Assembly: GCA_016303035.1 (NCBI GenBank) | Contig: JAEDML010000056.1 | Span: forward strand, 1-7,933 | DNA length: 7,933 nucleotides | Source: Clostridiaceae bacterium | GTDB lineage: Bacteria; Bacillota; Clostridia; Oscillospirales; Acutalibacteraceae | Direction of reading: 5' to 3' | Shown here: positions 1-6,510 of the stretch, piece after piece | How positions within the stretch are numbered: position 1 is the first letter of the stretch | How the letters are laid out: each line of letters opens with the position of its first letter | Made by a program: the position numbers and the translations under genes | Notes under the pieces: model-generated | What the model saw: only the letters and a program-made list of their open reading frames with translations | What the model was told of the DNA's origin: nothing | The model's database searches: none

Positions 1-170
1 TTTGCGGTTGAGGTATACATCGGTTTACTGAAAAACTTTGTTCCTATAAAGGCAATTAGGATACAAAGCGGACAAATAACCGCAGTAATGTACCATTTTT
101 CAATTATCGCCATCATATATTCTTTTAGATTAAATCCGGCATCATTGCTCTGCAAGGGTGTATTTAACAT
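1..170 (-). CDS. Wzz/YveK-like polysaccharide chain-length regulator, N-terminal fragment (runs off left edge)
   Basis: Reading the minus strand from an ATG at 170-168 gives 56 open codons to the window edge with no stop. The start is supported by a GGAG at 183-180, nine bases upstream. The peptide has a short polar N-terminus, an FNLKEYMMAIIEKWYI stretch at about residues 13-28, a hydrophobic membrane segment at about residues 28-43, and then a SKPMYTSTA motif. This pattern (a D/N-L-K-E-Y stretch, W before the first membrane helix, then KP-Y-x-S/A-x-A/T) is typical of the N-terminus of Wzz/YveK/CapA proteins. These are membrane co-polymerases or tyrosine-kinase modulators that set the chain length of capsule, exopolysaccharide or O-antigen. 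The family is inferred from this short segment only. The remainder, including any fused kinase domain, lies outside the window. Confidence 0.66.
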   Translation of the reverse strand, partial: MLNTPLQSNDAGFNLKEYMMAIIEKWYITAVICPLCILIAFIGTKFFSKPMYTSTA

Positions 171-212
171 TTTATATTGCTCCATTCAATAATCAATGTA
201 ATTTTCTTTTAT

Positions 213-241
213 ATGTTAACACATTGAAAAAGCTAAGTCAA
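213..241 (-). promoter_or_regulatory. Predicted sigma-A promoter for the Wzz-like gene
   Basis: On the minus strand there is TTGACT (241-236, five of six matches to TTGACA), a 17-base spacer, and TAACAT (218-213, four of six) preceded by TGT, an extended -10 element. Transcription would start near 206 and leave a leader of roughly 36 bases before the ATG at 170. The weaker -10 makes this less certain than the opposing promoter. A TATAAA lies a few bases downstream but is 22 bases from the -35 box, which is too far. Confidence 0.5.
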
Positions 242-269
242 GAAAATGATGTCGATTTTTCATTGACTT
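235..269. repeat. Imperfect inverted repeat spanning both divergent -35 boxes
   Basis: The left arm AAGTCAAGAAAA (235-246) is the reverse complement of the right arm TTTTCATTGACTT (257-269) apart from one extra base in the right arm. A 10-base centre separates them. Each arm contains the -35 hexamer of one divergent promoter, so the symmetry comes partly from the two TTGACT boxes, but it extends five bases further inward (GAAAA/TTTTC). It could be an operator for a dimeric regulator controlling both directions, or a coincidence in A/T-rich DNA. Confidence 0.4.
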
Positions 270-291
270 TATCTGTCTTATAATGTAAAAT
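263..291 (+). promoter_or_regulatory. Predicted sigma-A promoter of the pyrH operon
   Basis: TTGACT (263-268, five of six) is followed after exactly 17 bases by TAAAAT (286-291, five of six), with TG just before the -10 box. The predicted start is near 297-299, giving a leader of about 25 bases before the pyrH ATG. That is too short for a riboswitch or leader peptide. A perfect TATAAT at 279-284 lies only 10 bases from this -35 box and has no good -35 partner 17 bases upstream, so I prefer the TAAAAT reading. This promoter probably drives most of the downstream gene cluster. Confidence 0.68.
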
Positions 292-323
292 ATAAAGGAT
301 AAAATTTTCGGGGAGTTGGAAAA

Positions 324-1028
324 ATGAAACCGGTTTATAAGCGTGTACTGCTTAAAATAAGCGGCGAGGTTCTTGCTGGGGATAAGGGCTCCGGCATTGA
401 TTTTGACAAGGTGCTTGATATATGCCGCCGCGTTAAGGAATGTGTCGATATGGGCGTTCAGATTGCTATAGTAGTCGGCGGAGGTAATTTTTGGCGCGGG
501 CGTTCAAGCGGCAAAATGGACCGCACAAGGGCTGATCATATGGGAATGCTCGCAACCTCTATAAATTCGCTTGCCCTTGCCGACGCACTTGAACAGCTCG
601 GCGTTACGGCACGGGTGCAGACGGCTATTGAAATGCGGCAGATTGCCGAGCCTTATATACGCAACAAGGCGGTTCGCCACCTTGAAAAAGGGCGCGTTGT
701 TATATTCGGCTGCGGAACCGGAAATCCGTTTTTTTCGACCGATACCGCCGCTGCGTTGCGCGCCGCCGAAATAGGCGCTGATGTAATATTCAAGGCGACA
801 AATGTCGACGGGGTTTATGACAGCGACCCGAAGCTTAATCCCGATGCGGTTAAATATGATACGCTTACCCATAATGATGTTCTTCAGCGGGGACTGCATG
901 TTATGGACAGCACCGCGGCCTCGCTTTGTATGGATAATAATATTATGATACTCGTCTTCAATCTTGATAATCCTGATAATATTGTAAGGGCGATGACGGG
1001 CGAGCGCATAGGAACGCTTATTAAGTAA
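324..1028 (+). CDS. pyrH: UMP kinase (uridylate kinase)
   Basis: This cytoplasmic enzyme phosphorylates UMP to UDP with ATP, the step feeding UTP and CTP synthesis. The 234-residue protein has the usual length for bacterial UMP kinase of the amino-acid-kinase fold. Visible motifs are the N-terminal phosphate-binding YKRVLLKISGE (5-15), the glycine-rich VVGGGNFWRGR (about 50-60), RADHMGMLATSINSLALADAL (about 69-89), GTGNPFFSTDTAAALRAAE (about 131-149), and KATNVDGVYDSDPK (about 156-169). The ATG at 324 has a GGGGAG Shine-Dalgarno at 310-315. It is the first gene after a predicted promoter and lies 27 bases before frr, a pairing conserved across bacteria. The rpsB-tsf genes that usually precede it are absent here. 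In this family GTP activates and UTP inhibits the enzyme (family knowledge, not visible in the sequence). Confidence 0.98.
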   Translation: MKPVYKRVLLKISGEVLAGDKGSGIDFDKVLDICRRVKECVDMGVQIAIVVGGGNFWRGRSSGKMDRTRADHMGMLATSINSLALADALEQLGVTARVQTAIEMRQIAEPYIRNKAVRHLEKGRVVIFGCGTGNPFFSTDTAAALRAAEIGADVIFKATNVDGVYDSDPKLNPDAVKYDTLTHNDVLQRGLHVMDSTAASLCMDNNIMILVFNLDNPDNIVRAMTGERIGTLIK

Positions 1029-1055
1029 ATTTTTGTCTGACAGGAGGATTTTTCA

Positions 1056-1610
1056 ATGAAGGAATTACTGAGAACGACCGAAGAAAAGATGCAGAAAACG
1101 CTTGCAGTGCTTGAAAAGGACTATAAGTCGATAAGAGTAGGACGTGCTAACGCCGCCGTGCTTGACCGTGTTACAATAGATTATTACGGCGCTCCGACCC
1201 CGATTCAGCAGATGGCCGCCGTATCGGTTCCCGAGCCGCGCACACTTATGATACAGCCGTGGGATGCTTCTACCTTAAAGGATATTGAAAAAGCAATTCT
1301 TGTTTCTGATATAGGAATAAATCCTCAGAACGACGGCAGGGTTATAAGGCTATCGTTCCCGCCGCTTACCGAGGAACGCCGCAAAGAGGTAGTTAAGGAT
1401 GTACGCAAGGCGGCCGAGGATAATAAGGTGGCAATAAGAAATACCCGCCGCGATTCGATTGAAAAGCTTAAGGCTATGAAAAAATCCAACGAAATTACCG
1501 AGGATGACGAGCAGAACGGCGAAAAGAAGATTCAGAATTTGACCGATAAATACTGCAAGGAAGTAGACGAGCTTGCAGCCGCAAAGGAAAAGGAAATTCT
1601 TGAAATCTAA
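1056..1610 (+). CDS. frr: Ribosome recycling factor
   Basis: The factor acts with EF-G to split the post-termination ribosome complex and free it for a new round of translation. The 184-residue length is within one residue or so of the family norm. The three-helix-bundle domain shows IRVGRANAAVLDRV near residues 26-39 and RNTRRDSIEKLKAMKK in the C-terminal helices. The small domain contains DYYGAPTPIQQMA and the PWDASTLKDIEKAI segment. A strong AGGAGG Shine-Dalgarno sits eight bases before the ATG. The gene follows pyrH closely and is followed by a terminator-like hairpin, so full-length transcripts past this point may be reduced. Confidence 0.98.
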   Translation: MKELLRTTEEKMQKTLAVLEKDYKSIRVGRANAAVLDRVTIDYYGAPTPIQQMAAVSVPEPRTLMIQPWDASTLKDIEKAILVSDIGINPQNDGRVIRLSFPPLTEERRKEVVKDVRKAAEDNKVAIRNTRRDSIEKLKAMKKSNEITEDDEQNGEKKIQNLTDKYCKEVDELAAAKEKEILEI

Positions 1611-1623
1611 GGACTTAAAACCG

Positions 1624-1656
1624 AAGCGGCGCACCGTTGTGTGCGGCCGCTTTTTT
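1624..1656 (+). terminator. Hairpin with T-tract between frr and uppS (terminator or attenuator)
   Basis: AAGCGGC (1624-1630) pairs with GCCGCTT (1646-1652), and GCAC (1631-1634) pairs with GTGC (1641-1644). This leaves one bulged G (1645) and a six-base loop (1635-1640). The descending arm runs into six consecutive T residues (1651-1656). The G/C-rich stem plus U-tract is the classical intrinsic terminator form. The uppS ribosome binding site starts within a few bases of the T-tract and no promoter is visible after the hairpin, so it more likely attenuates read-through than fully separates two operons. It could also act as a processing or stability element. Confidence 0.75.
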
Positions 1657-1660
1657 AGGC

Positions 1661-1665
1661 AGGTG
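1661..1665 (+). promoter_or_regulatory. Ribosome binding site deciding the uppS start
   Basis: AGGTG (1661-1665) matches the 3' part of the AGGAGGTGATC anti-Shine-Dalgarno partner and lies eight bases before a TTG at 1674. The in-frame GTG at 1665 overlaps this element and would rely on a weaker AGG at 1657-1659. The spacing therefore favours the TTG start. Confidence 0.5.
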
Positions 1666-1673
1666 TGTTAAAT

Positions 1674-2390
1674 TTGTCATTCTTTAAAAAGAAGAAAAAA
1701 TTCGAACGCGTGTTGCCCCGTCATATAGCCATAATAATGGACGGCAACGGCCGTTGGGCAAAAAAACGCTCTCTACCGCGCTCTGCCGGTCATTCCGCAG
1801 GCTCTAAAAACTTCAAAACCATAGCGAGATACTGCAACAAAATAGGTCTTGAATACCTTACGGTTTATGCCTTTTCAACCGAAAATTGGAAGCGCCCGAA
1901 GGAGGAAGTGGATAACATTATGAATATTCTCCGCGATTATTTAAAGGACGCCAAAAATTTTAAGGATGAGAATATACGCGTAAAGTTTATAGGCAATATA
2001 TCGCAGCTTGACGAGGATATAAGGGAGCTTATCGACGATGCCGAGCGCGAATCCGCAGACGCTACGGGACTTCGCCTTAATATTGCGCTTAATTACGGCG
2101 GCAGGGACGAAATTACCAACGCCGTACGGGAAATAGTAAAGGAAAAGATACCGTATGATGAGATAACCGAAGAAACCGTTTCCGAGCACCTTTATACCGC
2201 AGGTCAGCCTGACCCTGATTTTATAATAAGGCCGAGCGGAGAATACCGACTTTCAAACTATCTGATATGGCAGGCGGCATATGCCGAGTATTGGTTTTCA
2301 GATGTGCTGTGGCCGGATTTCGGTCCTAAGGATTTGGAACGCGCGATTGACGACTATAATCACCGCAGCCGCAGGTTCGGCGGAATTTAA
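1674..2390 (+). CDS. uppS: Isoprenyl transferase / undecaprenyl diphosphate synthase (cis-prenyltransferase)
   Basis: The enzyme adds isopentenyl diphosphate units in cis to farnesyl diphosphate, making the C55 lipid carrier for peptidoglycan and other wall polymers. It acts at the cytoplasmic face of the membrane. Numbering from TTG 1674 (238 residues), the catalytic-site motif HIAIIMDGNGRWAKKR starts at residue 17, with the conserved aspartate at 23. Further motifs are YAFSTENWKRP, LNIALNYGGRDEI, and the C-terminal IRPSGEYRLSNYLIWQAAYAEYWF, which holds the arginine and serine that bind isopentenyl diphosphate. RPSGE replaces the commoner RTSGE. Before the catalytic motif is a lysine-rich run (residues 5-9). 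An in-frame GTG at 1665 would add three residues. The TTG is preferred for its better-spaced AGGTG and a start resembling MSFFKKK. The gene follows the frr hairpin and precedes cdsA by 20 bases. Confidence 0.96.
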   Translation: MSFFKKKKKFERVLPRHIAIIMDGNGRWAKKRSLPRSAGHSAGSKNFKTIARYCNKIGLEYLTVYAFSTENWKRPKEEVDNIMNILRDYLKDAKNFKDENIRVKFIGNISQLDEDIRELIDDAERESADATGLRLNIALNYGGRDEITNAVREIVKEKIPYDEITEETVSEHLYTAGQPDPDFIIRPSGEYRLSNYLIWQAAYAEYWFSDVLWPDFGPKDLERAIDDYNHRSRRFGGI

Positions 2391-2410
2391 TTAAAGGAAT
2401 AGGTGAGAAT

Positions 2411-3226
2411 ATGAAAACCCGAATTATCTCAGGCGTTGTTATGGCGGCGATACTTGCAGCCGTAATTATAGGCGGCGGTTATTTTCCCGTCATTATAACT
2501 GCGGCGCTTGCAATTCTTAATCTTACGGCGTCATACGAGCTTTTGCACAACGCCGCCGGTATAAAAAGCAAGGCGGCTCTTTTGGGCGCAGGCATTTATT
2601 CGGCGCTTGCGGTTTTTCTGCTTTGCGGATACGGCGCAGCTTTATCGGGTGTTAAGTTAGGATTTACCGAGCTTACCGTTGTTTACGGCATATTTGCCGC
2701 TTGTGTTACGCTTTATAATCATAAGGATTTTACCGTTAAAGAGATAGCTTCGCTTATGGGTATGCCGATTGTGCTTTCCTATGCCTTCGGCTGTCTTGAG
2801 GGGGCGTTGAACCATTCCGACGGAATATATTATTTATTGCTTCTGCTCAATTTTTCAAGCGTATGCGATATGGGCGCCTACTTTGTCGGAAGCACACTCG
2901 GCAGGCATAAGCTTTGTCCGCAGATAAGTCCAAAGAAAACGGTTGAGGGTGCGTTAGGCGGAATAGTATCAAGTCTTATTGTAACGGTAATACTAACCTT
3001 GTGCTTCGGCTTTGCTTCAAGACTATGGGTTACGCTTTTGCTTACGGTACCGTTCTGTATTCTCGGTATGGTAGGAGATTTGTTTGCTTCCGCCATAAAG
3101 CGCGGCGCAGGTATAAAGGATTACGGAAAGCTGATACCCGGTCACGGCGGCATACTTGACCGGTTTGACAGTATCCTTATGATAGCGCCCTTGCTTAACA
3201 TATTTATCGGGGCCGGTATAGTGTAA
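2411..3226 (+). CDS. cdsA: Phosphatidate cytidylyltransferase (CDP-diglyceride synthase)
   Basis: This integral membrane enzyme converts phosphatidic acid and CTP to CDP-diacylglycerol, the precursor of phosphatidylglycerol and other phospholipids. The 271-residue protein is hydrophobic throughout, with about seven to nine likely membrane segments beginning at residues 7-22. The family signature is complete: SAIKRGAGIKDYGKLIPGHGG, then ILDRFD (S227 to D253), with the metal-binding aspartates of the DRFD segment at 250 and 253. The earlier conserved region D153-x2-AYFVG followed by SPKKTVEG (173-180) is also present. The ATG has an AGGTGAG Shine-Dalgarno at 2401-2407. The stop codon TAA overlaps the ATG of dxr by one base (TAATG), which suggests translational coupling. 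Confidence 0.97.
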   Translation: MKTRIISGVVMAAILAAVIIGGGYFPVIITAALAILNLTASYELLHNAAGIKSKAALLGAGIYSALAVFLLCGYGAALSGVKLGFTELTVVYGIFAACVTLYNHKDFTVKEIASLMGMPIVLSYAFGCLEGALNHSDGIYYLLLLLNFSSVCDMGAYFVGSTLGRHKLCPQISPKKTVEGALGGIVSSLIVTVILTLCFGFASRLWVTLLLTVPFCILGMVGDLFASAIKRGAGIKDYGKLIPGHGGILDRFDSILMIAPLLNIFIGAGIV

Positions 3227-4368
3227 TGAAAAGTATAGTTATTCTAGGGTCCACGGGCTCAATCGGAACGCAGGCGCTTGAGGTCGCAAAACGCGACGGT
3301 TATAATGTAATAGGCCTCGCCGCAGGTAAAAACGCCAAGTTGCTTGAAGAACAGGCGAGAGAATTTTTGCCTGACGCGGTGGCAATGTTTGACGAAACTG
3401 CCGCAAGGGAGCTAAAACTACGGCTTTCGGATACCGACATAAAGGTTTTATCAGGAATTTACGGCGTTTGCGAGCTTGCTGCCTTGCAGTGCGACACAGT
3501 GCTTGATTCCATTGTCGGAATTGCGGGACTAAAACCCGCTTTAAGCGCAATAACGGCAGGGAACACCCTTGCGCTTGCCAACAAGGAAACCCTTGTCGCA
3601 GGCGGCGATATTGTAAACGCTGAGGCTAAAAAGCACGGGGTTAAGATAATACCGGTTGACAGCGAGCATTCGGCTATATTTCAGTCCTTACAGGGAGCAC
3701 CCGATAAATCACTTAAAAAAATACTGCTTACGGCTTCGGGCGGACCTTTCTACGGAAGAAGCAGAAAAGAGCTTGAAAATGTTACCGTCAAGGACGCGCT
3801 TAATCACCCTAACTGGTCTATGGGCGCGAAAATTACGGTGGATTCGGCAACCCTTATGAATAAGGGACTTGAGGTTATAGAGGCTGTACATCTTTTCGGC
3901 GTAAAGGCGTCGGATATTGAGGTACTGGTTCACCGCCAAAGTATTCTTCATTCCGGGGTTGAGCTTTCGGACGGTGCGGTAATAGCACAACTCGGCACAC
4001 CCGATATGCGGCTTCCGATAGCCTATGCGCTTACCTATCCCAATCGCAGTGAAACGGCTTTCGAGCATTTAAGCCTTGCTAATGTCGGTACTCTTACCTT
4101 TGAAAAACCGGATACCGAAACCTTTAAATGCTTACCGCTCTGCATTTCGGCAATAAATGCGGGCGGAGTGGCGCCGGCGGCGGTAAACGGCGCTAACGAG
4201 GAAGCGGTAAGGCTGTTTTTAGAGGGGAAAATAAAGTTTTTACAGATTGCGGAACTTGTGGAAAAAGCGCTTATTTCGGTTAATAATAAAAATGATTTTA
4301 CACTTGAGGATGTTTTTGAAGCCGATAAATCGGCGCGGATACTTGTTCGCGAATTCGCTTTACGGTAA
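3226..4368 (+). CDS. dxr: 1-deoxy-D-xylulose 5-phosphate reductoisomerase
   Basis: The enzyme rearranges and reduces DXP to 2-C-methyl-D-erythritol 4-phosphate with NADPH and a divalent metal. This is the committed step of the MEP isoprenoid pathway and the target of fosmidomycin. The 380-residue protein has the family length. The N-terminal Rossmann nucleotide site is ILGSTGSIG (6-14), followed by NTLALANKETLVAGG. The metal-binding residues are in PVDSEHSAIFQ (D145, E147), and SATLMNKGLEVIEAVHLF supplies N212, K213 and E216, equivalent to N227, K228 and E231 of the E. coli enzyme. The C-terminal helical domain is intact (NGANEEAVRLFL near the end). Its ATG overlaps the last base of the cdsA stop. 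No separate strong Shine-Dalgarno is evident, so coupling to cdsA translation is likely. Confidence 0.98.
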   Translation: MKSIVILGSTGSIGTQALEVAKRDGYNVIGLAAGKNAKLLEEQAREFLPDAVAMFDETAARELKLRLSDTDIKVLSGIYGVCELAALQCDTVLDSIVGIAGLKPALSAITAGNTLALANKETLVAGGDIVNAEAKKHGVKIIPVDSEHSAIFQSLQGAPDKSLKKILLTASGGPFYGRSRKELENVTVKDALNHPNWSMGAKITVDSATLMNKGLEVIEAVHLFGVKASDIEVLVHRQSILHSGVELSDGAVIAQLGTPDMRLPIAYALTYPNRSETAFEHLSLANVGTLTFEKPDTETFKCLPLCISAINAGGVAPAAVNGANEEAVRLFLEGKIKFLQIAELVEKALISVNNKNDFTLEDVFEADKSARILVREFALR

Positions 4369-4392
4369 AATGCGGTATTATATAAGTTTAGT

Positions 4393-4399
4393 GGGTGAT
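4393..4399 (+). promoter_or_regulatory. Shine-Dalgarno-like GGGTGAT overlapping the annotated rseP start
   Basis: GGTGAT (4394-4399) matches the GGUGAUC end of the ideal Shine-Dalgarno sequence and resembles the AGGTGAG used by cdsA. It overlaps the in-frame GTG at 4395, which has no purine-rich element of its own upstream. If this is the real binding site, initiation would fall near 4404, where the in-frame codon is ATT. Confidence 0.35.
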
Positions 4400-5453
4400 T
4401 GTTATTTCTGCCGTTGCAAATATCTGGAGCAATGTGTGGCCTTATTTGGTCGCCGTATTGCTGTTCTTAATATTGATAATCATACATGAATTCGGACATT
4501 TTATAGCCGCAAAGCTTATGGGAGTAAGGGTAAACGAGTTTGCTGTGGGCTTCGGTCCTAAGCTGTTTTCAAAGCGTATAGGCGAGACTGTGTACGCCGT
4601 AAACCTTATACCCCTAGGCGGATACTGCGCTATGGAGGGCGAGGACGAAACCAGTACAGACAGCCGCGCTTTTTGTAATAAAAAACCTTGGCGGCGGTTT
4701 ATAATAGTTATAATGGGGGCGCTTTTTAATCTGTTGCTGGGGCTTATAATAGTAGCCTGCATATTAGCGCCCGATAAAAGATTTACTTCAACCGTCATAG
4801 CCGAATTCAGGGATAATTCCACAAGCAGCAGTAAGCTTATGGTAGACGACCGTATTATGGAGGTAGAGGGAAGAAAAATCTATACCACCTACGATTTAAG
4901 CTATGCCTTTACAAATGTAAAGGACGGTAAAGTTGATATGGTCGTAAAACGCGACGGCAGGAATGTAGCGCTTTCGGATGTTGAGTTCACAACACAAGAG
5001 GAAAACAATATAAGCTATCTCACGGTGGATTTTTATGTTTACGGTATAGAAAAGAATTTTAAAACTTACGCCGTGCAGACGGTGAAGACCGCGGTTTCTT
5101 ATTGCGCTGTTGTGTGGCGCTCACTTATAGACCTTGTAAGCGGTAAATACGGTATAAGCGCGGTTTCGGGACCTGTGGGAGTTACGGCGGTAATCGGAAG
5201 CGCCGCAAGGGAAAGTCTTAGAAATATTTTGCCTATAATGGCGCTTATAACCATAAATCTCGGAATATTTAATTTACTCCCTCTGCCTGCGCTTGACGGC
5301 GGACGTCTGCTGTTTATACTGATAGAGATGATATTCAGAAAGCCCGTTCCTCAAAAATACGAGGCGGCGGTGCATACGGCAGGGTTTATAATTCTTCTGA
5401 TTTTTATGCTGCTTATCACGGCAAAGGATATATGGTCGCTTATAACGGGGTGA
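4395..5453 (+). CDS. rseP: RIP metalloprotease RseP/RasP (site-2 protease family)
   Basis: This is a membrane zinc protease that cleaves transmembrane segments, classically anti-sigma factors and leftover signal peptides. With the GTG start the protein is 352 residues. The zinc-binding HEFGH (31-35) lies at the end of the first membrane helix. A second helix near residues 104-124 follows the conserved GGYCAMEGEDE segment. A single PDZ-like region occupies roughly residues 130-195. The GISAVSGPVGV segment comes next, and the third zinc ligand is in NLLPLPALDGGRLLF (D301). A last helix closes the C-terminus. The start is uncertain: GTG 4395 lacks a good Shine-Dalgarno, ATT 4404 is well spaced from GGTGAT, and GTG 4434 follows GGAG at only four bases and would give HE at residue 18, close to the B. 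subtilis RasP position. All core motifs are downstream of every option. The stop lies inside the ispG Shine-Dalgarno region. Confidence 0.95.
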   Translation: MIVISAVANIWSNVWPYLVAVLLFLILIIIHEFGHFIAAKLMGVRVNEFAVGFGPKLFSKRIGETVYAVNLIPLGGYCAMEGEDETSTDSRAFCNKKPWRRFIIVIMGALFNLLLGLIIVACILAPDKRFTSTVIAEFRDNSTSSSKLMVDDRIMEVEGRKIYTTYDLSYAFTNVKDGKVDMVVKRDGRNVALSDVEFTTQEENNISYLTVDFYVYGIEKNFKTYAVQTVKTAVSYCAVVWRSLIDLVSGKYGISAVSGPVGVTAVIGSAARESLRNILPIMALITINLGIFNLLPLPALDGGRLLFILIEMIFRKPVPQKYEAAVHTAGFIILLIFMLLITAKDIWSLITG

Positions 5454-5457
5454 AAAG

Positions 5458-6510
5458 ATGTTTTTAAATTCGGAAACCGTAAAGGTTAAGGTTGGCAATA
5501 AATATATCGGCGGCGATGCACCGATTACGGTACAGTCAATGCTCTGCGCTCCTGCGCATAGCATTGAAAAAAATGTCGAGCAGGCTAAAGAGCTTGAACG
5601 GGCAGGCTGCGATATTATTCGCATTTCTGTACCCGATAAGCAGGCGATAAAAACCCTTTACGCCGTAAAGCTGGCGGTTAAAATTCCGGTGGTTGCAGAT
5701 ATACATTTTGATTACCGCTTAGCACTCGAAAGCGTTGCCGCAGGGGTAGATAAGGTGCGTATAAATCCCGGAAATATCGGCTCGGACGACAGAATAAAAG
5801 CGGTTGCCGACGCCTGCCGCAACAAAGGTGTACCTATAAGAATCGGCGTGAATTCAGGCTCGCTTGAAAAGCATATTCTGGAAAAATACGCCTCTCCCAC
5901 ACCTGAAGCTATGGTTGAGAGCGGAATGTACCATATTTCTCTGCTTGAACGCTATGATTTTACCGATATTGTTCTTTCCCTAAAATCCTCCGACACAGCA
6001 AAAATGTACAGGGCATACACGCTTGCCGCTGAGAAATGCCGTTATCCGCTTCATCTCGGCGTGACCGAGGCGGGTACGGCTGAAAACGGTGTTATTAAGT
6101 CTGCCGCCGGAATAGGCGGACTCCTTTTAAGGGAAATCGGCAACACAATACGCGTATCGCTTACCGACGACCCCGTCAAAGAGGTCGAGGCAGGCATAAA
6201 GCTCTTAAAAGCGATAGGCTTACGCAAGGGCGGAATCAGGTTTGTTTCCTGTCCCACCTGCGGAAGAACAAAAATTGATTTGATAAATATAGCAAAGCAG
6301 GCGGAGCAAAGACTGAAAGACTGCAAAAAGGATATAACCGTAGCGATTATGGGCTGCGTTGTAAACGGACCGGGCGAAGCGAAAGAGGCAGATATCGGAA
6401 TCGCGGGGGGAGACGGCTGCGGCGTACTTTTCAAGCAGGGTGAGATTGTCCGCAAAATACCTGAGGAGCGTCTGCTTGAAGAGCTGATAACGGAAATTGA
6501 AAAAATGTAA
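5458..6510 (+). CDS. ispG: 4-hydroxy-3-methylbut-2-en-1-yl diphosphate synthase (flavodoxin/ferredoxin)
   Basis: The enzyme reductively opens the cyclic MEcPP to HMBPP, the penultimate step of the MEP pathway, using a [4Fe-4S] cluster. The 350-residue length fits the short bacterial form, a TIM barrel followed by the iron-sulfur domain. Visible barrel motifs are APITVQSMLCAP (about 20-31), GCDIIRISVPD, VADIHFDYRLAL, KVRINPGNIG and IRIGVNSGSLE. Cluster ligands are C265 and C268 (SCPTCGRT), C300 (IMGCVVNGPGE) and E307. It is also known as gcpE. The ATG at 5458 has a GGGGTGA-type Shine-Dalgarno that overlaps the rseP stop, so the two are probably coupled. It is the second MEP gene in the cluster; the genes for the intermediate steps (ispD, ispE, ispF) are not in this window. 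Confidence 0.98.
   Translation: MFLNSETVKVKVGNKYIGGDAPITVQSMLCAPAHSIEKNVEQAKELERAGCDIIRISVPDKQAIKTLYAVKLAVKIPVVADIHFDYRLALESVAAGVDKVRINPGNIGSDDRIKAVADACRNKGVPIRIGVNSGSLEKHILEKYASPTPEAMVESGMYHISLLERYDFTDIVLSLKSSDTAKMYRAYTLAAEKCRYPLHLGVTEAGTAENGVIKSAAGIGGLLLREIGNTIRVSLTDDPVKEVEAGIKLLKAIGLRKGGIRFVSCPTCGRTKIDLINIAKQAEQRLKDCKKDITVAIMGCVVNGPGEAKEADIGIAGGDGCGVLFKQGEIVRKIPEERLLEELITEIEKM

Noticed and set aside
279..284. Perfect TATAAT as the pyrH -10 box
   Set aside because: The only good -35 (263-268) is just 10 bases away, and the region 17 bases upstream has no TTGACA-like sequence. TAAAAT at 286-291 has the correct 17-base spacing.
171..323. Search for a riboswitch or leader peptide in the divergent intergenic region
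   Set aside because: The predicted pyrH leader is about 25 bases and the opposite one about 36 bases, both too short for a riboswitch. No short open frame with a ribosome binding site is seen.
504..899. 131-codon minus-strand frame opposite pyrH, and similar antisense frames opposite frr, dxr, rseP and ispG
   Set aside because: All overlap strongly identified genes, lack motifs and lack ribosome binding sites in operon context.
4349..4358. Perfect palindrome GCGAATTCGC near the end of dxr
   Set aside because: It is short, inside coding sequence, and followed by no T-tract, so it does not resemble a terminator. I see no basis for an operator role.
4345..4380. Possible promoter before rseP (TTGTTC, 17 bases, TAAAAT)
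   Set aside because: The -35 box matches only half the consensus and overlaps dxr codons, and the genes are only 26 bases apart. Read-through is the simpler explanation.
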